Source of the DNA: JBPOFY01 sp049889815
Lineage (GTDB): Bacteria > Verrucomicrobiota > Verrucomicrobiia > Opitutales > Coraliomargaritaceae
DNA length: 64,000 bases
NCBI GenBank assembly: GCA_049889815.1
Contig: JBMHCR010000024.1
Location: forward strand, 62,001 to 126,000
Reading direction: 5' to 3'
Both the position numbers and the translations under genes were made by a program. The notes beneath the pieces are model-generated. The model saw only the letters and a program-made list of their open reading frames with translations, did not search any database and was not told the origin of the DNA. Numbering within the stretch: the stretch's first letter is position 1; every line of letters starts with the position of its first letter. Positions 60,162 to 64,000 of this stretch are shown piece after piece.

Positions 60162-61460
60162 TTAGCTAATCTTTGCTTCAAACTTATTCCGAATGAGTAG
60201 GCGGAGATTTTCCGCGAGTTCCTCGTTTTCGACTTTCTCGATCACTTCTTCGAAGAAACCAAACACCATCAACTGCATCGCGACGCGCTTGGAGATGCCG
60301 CGAGCCATCATGTAGAACAGTTCGTCGGGATCGACGTTGCCGGTCGTTGCACCGTGCGAGCACTTGACATCGTTGGCCAGGATCTCGAGACCAGGAAGTG
60401 CATTGGCTTCGGCGGTTGGATCGAGCAGCAAATTGCGGTTGGTTTGATACGCATCGGTTTGCTGCGCGCCTTCGGCGACTTTAATCAAGCCAGAAAAGAT
60501 GGTGCGCGCTTTATCGAGAAGCGCGTTTTTGTAGAGCAGATCGGAAACCGCGTTTCCGGCATTGTGTGTCTGAAAGGTGCGCTGGTCGAACTCTTGAGTT
60601 TCTTCGGCAACGGTGAGCGAATACATCTTTACGTCTGCGCCAGGGCCTTCGATACGGGTCTGGTTCTCGAAACGTGCGCGTTTCGCGCCGATGTTGACCG
60701 CAACGTTCTTTACCTGAGCATCGCGCTCGGCGACTGTGGTGTCGAGTTGGAAGGAAACAGTCTTCTCGTTCCAGTCTTGCACGATCTTGCGGAAGATGTT
60801 GGCGCCCGCACCTGCGTGTATGTTTGAAACGGATACGTTCAGCGCTTCGTTTTCTTCTGTCTCGGAGAAAAAGATGTCAACAACTGCAGCCTTTGCATTG
60901 TCTTCAGCAATCACAAGTGTGTGCGGGAAAACGGCAGCCTTCTCGCCACTGGTCCAGTAGTAGTTGACGAACGGTTGCTCGACTTCGACACCCTTCGGCA
61001 CGAAGAGCACGGAGCCAGCTTTCACCGAGGCGGCATGCAGACCAAAGAACTTTTCAGAGCCCAATTCTGTGGACTCTTTGAGGAAGTATTTCTTCATCAG
61101 TTCAGGGTGCTTCTCAATCGCTTGCGCGATGGGTAGGTAGATAACGCCCCTGGCGGCAAGGGCTTCGTTAATGCCTTCGAAGGCTGCGGGCGCATCATCG
61201 ACGTAGACGCTCAGGCCTTCACGATCAGTGACCAGATTCGAGCGGGCGGCGAGTTGCGCGAGTATTTTCTCGGATGGTGCTTCGGCGGCGTCAAAGCCGT
61301 CGATACTCAGGCGGCCGACGGATGCGAAGCGCCATAGCTCATCGCGTACCGATGGCATTGGCAGGCTCTTAAATTGCTCAAGCCCTGCATTACGACGATG
61401 GGTCAGCCATTGTGGCTCATTCGAAATGGAGGTTGTTGGTGTTTCCAAAGTTATGTTCAT
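60162..61460 (-). CDS. sufD: Fe-S cluster assembly scaffold protein SufD
   Basis: A 432-residue SufD. The beta-helix core shows FVPKGVEVEQPFVNYYW, VIAEDNAKAAVVDIFFSE, and the conserved C-terminal NDVKCSHGATTGNVDPDELFYMMARG segment with its Cys and His. SufD pairs with SufB in the SufBC2D scaffold. ATG 61460 is preferred; a TTG at 61499 would place repeat-encoded residues at the N-terminus. It begins 31 bases after the sufB stop, and that gap is filled by heptads. Confidence 0.93.
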   Translation of the reverse strand: MNITLETPTTSISNEPQWLTHRRNAGLEQFKSLPMPSVRDELWRFASVGRLSIDGFDAAEAPSEKILAQLAARSNLVTDREGLSVYVDDAPAAFEGINEALAARGVIYLPIAQAIEKHPELMKKYFLKESTELGSEKFFGLHAASVKAGSVLFVPKGVEVEQPFVNYYWTSGEKAAVFPHTLVIAEDNAKAAVVDIFFSETEENEALNVSVSNIHAGAGANIFRKIVQDWNEKTVSFQLDTTVAERDAQVKNVAVNIGAKRARFENQTRIEGPGADVKMYSLTVAEETQEFDQRTFQTHNAGNAVSDLLYKNALLDKARTIFSGLIKVAEGAQQTDAYQTNRNLLLDPTAEANALPGLEILANDVKCSHGATTGNVDPDELFYMMARGISKRVAMQLMVFGFFEEVIEKVENEELAENLRLLIRNKFEAKIS

Positions 61461-61483
61461 TCGATGTTCAAAGTTCGACGTTC
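61456..61483. repeat. Four tandem heptads at the sufD start
   Basis: On the plus strand units TTCATTC, GATGTTC, AAAGTTC and GACGTTC share a TTC end and follow in phase. The array covers the sufD start codon and most of the gap to sufB. Confidence 0.65.
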
Positions 61484-61491
61484 GTTTGGCT

Positions 61492-62910
<1,419 letters not shown>

Positions 62911-62927
62911 GGCTTATCAGAGTAAAA

Positions 62928-62951
62928 GTGAATGTGAGAGTGAGGGTGTGG
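62928..62951. repeat. Four tandem hexads upstream of sufB
   Basis: GTGAAT, GTGAGA, GTGAGG and GTGTGG follow in phase on the plus strand, in the 45-base gap between sufC and sufB. The period is six here instead of seven. Confidence 0.5.
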
Positions 62952-62955
62952 GACC

Positions 62956-63720
62956 TTAAGCAGACGCGCCGACGAACTGCTCCTGAACCCAGTCGTAACC
63001 CTTGGATTCAAGTTCCTTAGCAAGTTCGGCGTCGCCGCTATGGACGATCTTGCCGTCGAACATGACATGGACAACGTCCGGCACGATGTAGTCGAGCAGG
63101 CGCTGGTAGTGCGTGATCACAAGGAAGCCCCGATCGTCACCACGCATGTGGTTCACACCTTCGGAAACGATACGAAGCGCATCGATGTCGAGGCCGGAAT
63201 CGGTTTCATCCATGATGCAATACTTTGGCTCGAGCATGGACATTTGCAGGATTTCGCAGCGCTTCTTTTCACCGCCGGAGAAGCCCTCGTTAAGCGAGCG
63301 CGCCGTGAACTTACGATCCATCTTGAGTGCATCCATTTTTGCGTAGAGCTCTTTGTAGTATTCGACGGCGTTGATTTCTCCGCCCTCTGGAAGGCGTGCT
63401 TGGCGAGCAGCGCGGATGAAGTTGGCAATGGATACACCCGGAATTTCAAGTGGGTATTGGAATGCTAGGAATAGACCCGCCTTGGCGATTTCGTCTGGCT
63501 CTTCGCCGAGGATGTTTTCGCCGTCGAGGAGCACTTCGCCGCTTTCGACTGTGTAGTCTTCGTGACCAGCGATCACTTTTGCGAGGGTGCTTTTACCAGT
63601 GCCGTTTGGACCCATGAGTGCGTGGACTTCGCCCTTCGGGATGGTTAGACTAAAGTCTTTAAGGATGGCTTGACCATCGATGGAAACGTTCAGGTTTTTG
63701 ATTTCGAGTGTATTCATCAT
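62956..63720 (-). CDS. sufC: Fe-S cluster assembly ATPase SufC
   Basis: A 254-residue ABC-type ATPase. Walker A is MGPNGTGKST, the Q-loop is FLAFQYPLEIPG, the signature is GFSGGEKKRCEILQM and Walker B is YCIMDETDSGLDID (the family form with D-E-T-D). SufC provides ATP hydrolysis for SufBC2D assembly. It is the first suf gene after the Fur-like regulator. Its leader holds GAT-based heptads immediately before the ATG. Confidence 0.97.
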   Translation of the reverse strand: MMNTLEIKNLNVSIDGQAILKDFSLTIPKGEVHALMGPNGTGKSTLAKVIAGHEDYTVESGEVLLDGENILGEEPDEIAKAGLFLAFQYPLEIPGVSIANFIRAARQARLPEGGEINAVEYYKELYAKMDALKMDRKFTARSLNEGFSGGEKKRCEILQMSMLEPKYCIMDETDSGLDIDALRIVSEGVNHMRGDDRGFLVITHYQRLLDYIVPDVVHVMFDGKIVHSGDAELAKELESKGYDWVQEQFVGASA

Positions 63721-63741
63721 GATGCGTGATACGTGATGCGT
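63721..63741. repeat. Three tandem heptads upstream of sufC
   Basis: GATGCGT, GATACGT and GATGCGT follow directly after the sufC start codon on the upstream side, then GATGG and GATCC. The rest of the leader to 63823 has more loosely repeated AGT units. Confidence 0.65.
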
Positions 63742-63823
63742 GATGGTGATCCGGTTTAGTTTCGAGTTTAAGTGATTGAGTATCGTGTTAGTGTTACAGG
63801 ATTCCAGTGTTTCAGCATTTTAG

Positions 63824-64000
63824 TTAACCGTGGCAGCAATTGCATTTGCCGTCGAATGCGATGTCGATGTGGCTCGCGCTGAAACCCTCGGGCAGCGTGT
63901 CCATCAGGGGGGCGAGGACTTCTTCGGAAAGTTCGATATCGACGATTTCGCCACTTTCGCGGCAATAGAAGTGTGCGTGCTTCGTGAGGTTGGGGCAGTA
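63824..64000 (-). CDS. Fur-family regulator, C-terminal part (5' end off window)
   Basis: The last 58 residues of a Fur/PerR-type protein. The dimerisation-domain start is seen as TKHAHFYCRESGEIVDI, followed by the hinge GFSASHIDIAFDG and a CNCC end. These match the Fur family, with metal ligands in HAH and structural Cys near the end. In classical members the first pair is CxxC, but here the second position is Ser (CRES). Its place before sufC and on the same strand suggests it controls the suf genes in response to iron or peroxide. This is inference. Confidence 0.8.
   Translation of the reverse strand, partial: YCPNLTKHAHFYCRESGEIVDIELSEEVLAPLMDTLPEGFSASHIDIAFDGKCNCCHG

Overview
The window looks like chromosome of a free-living, probably marine member of the Verrucomicrobiota, class Opitutae (Coraliomargarita/Puniceicoccales-like). 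This is inferred from PEP-CTERM sorting tails, a secreted sulfatase, a GxxExxY gene, weak Shine-Dalgarno use and the character of the housekeeping proteins. No 16S gene is present to confirm it. There are no rRNA or tRNA genes, no CRISPR array, no prophage and no complete insertion sequence. Most of the sequence is core metabolism and cell-envelope genes, with a few gene graveyards and many small repeats.

Layout. 1-4.2 kb: a multipass membrane protein cut by the left edge (resembling STT3-type GT-C enzymes), then phasin-like, UbiB-type kinase and YjbQ genes. 4.2-7.7 kb (minus): a SnoaL-like gene, purA and guaB, the two enzymes that split IMP between AMP and GMP. 7.7-10.2 kb: menC and menE of menaquinone synthesis, followed by the C-terminal stub of an integron-type integrase. 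10.3-16.9 kb: polX, rsmE, a PAS/PP2C phosphatase, dtd, an exported thioredoxin and glpK. 17.3-20.8 kb: a single polypeptide joining E1-alpha, E1-beta, lipoyl and E2 domains of a 2-oxo acid dehydrogenase, then queF. 20.7-25 kb (minus): truA, comF, accD, folC and DUF456. 25-27.2 kb: TauE/SafE exporter, ruvC and an SDR.

27.2-33.2 kb: decayed gene remnants, the rod-shape cluster mreB-mreC-mreD-mrdA (no rodA) and tyrS. 33.3-39.3 kb (minus): an RlmB-like methyltransferase, ruvB, a sulfatase, murA and an RGG-rich basic protein. 39.5-45.3 kb: an all-alpha dUTPase, a CPBP protease, an inositol-monophosphatase-like gene, an outer-membrane protein paired with a small Cys-motif protein, a GPH-type transporter and a lipocalin. 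45.3-50.5 kb (minus): tyrA-aroA-cmk-plsC-purM, with a small GxxExxY unit bounded by inverted repeats between plsC and purM. 50.6-58.4 kb: a membrane-anchored coiled-coil/SUMF1-like protein, a tiny membrane protein, a short pseudopilin, a GT2 enzyme, uvrC, cinA and holA. 58.6-59.4 kb: two gene fragments that meet head to head. 59.5-64 kb (minus): a SUF iron-sulfur assembly locus (Fur-family regulator, sufC, sufB, sufD, sufT); sufS and sufE/sufU are not in view.

The most unusual signals lie between genes. Short tandem repeats of six or seven bases, different in sequence at each locus but alike in period, sit just upstream of start codons (tyrS, the sulfatase and every suf gene with a visible start). 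Several REP-like palindromes, a GxxExxY unit with 23-bp terminal inverted repeats and a frameshift, and four convergent gene pairs whose stop codons share a TTAA or TTAG tetranucleotide are also present.
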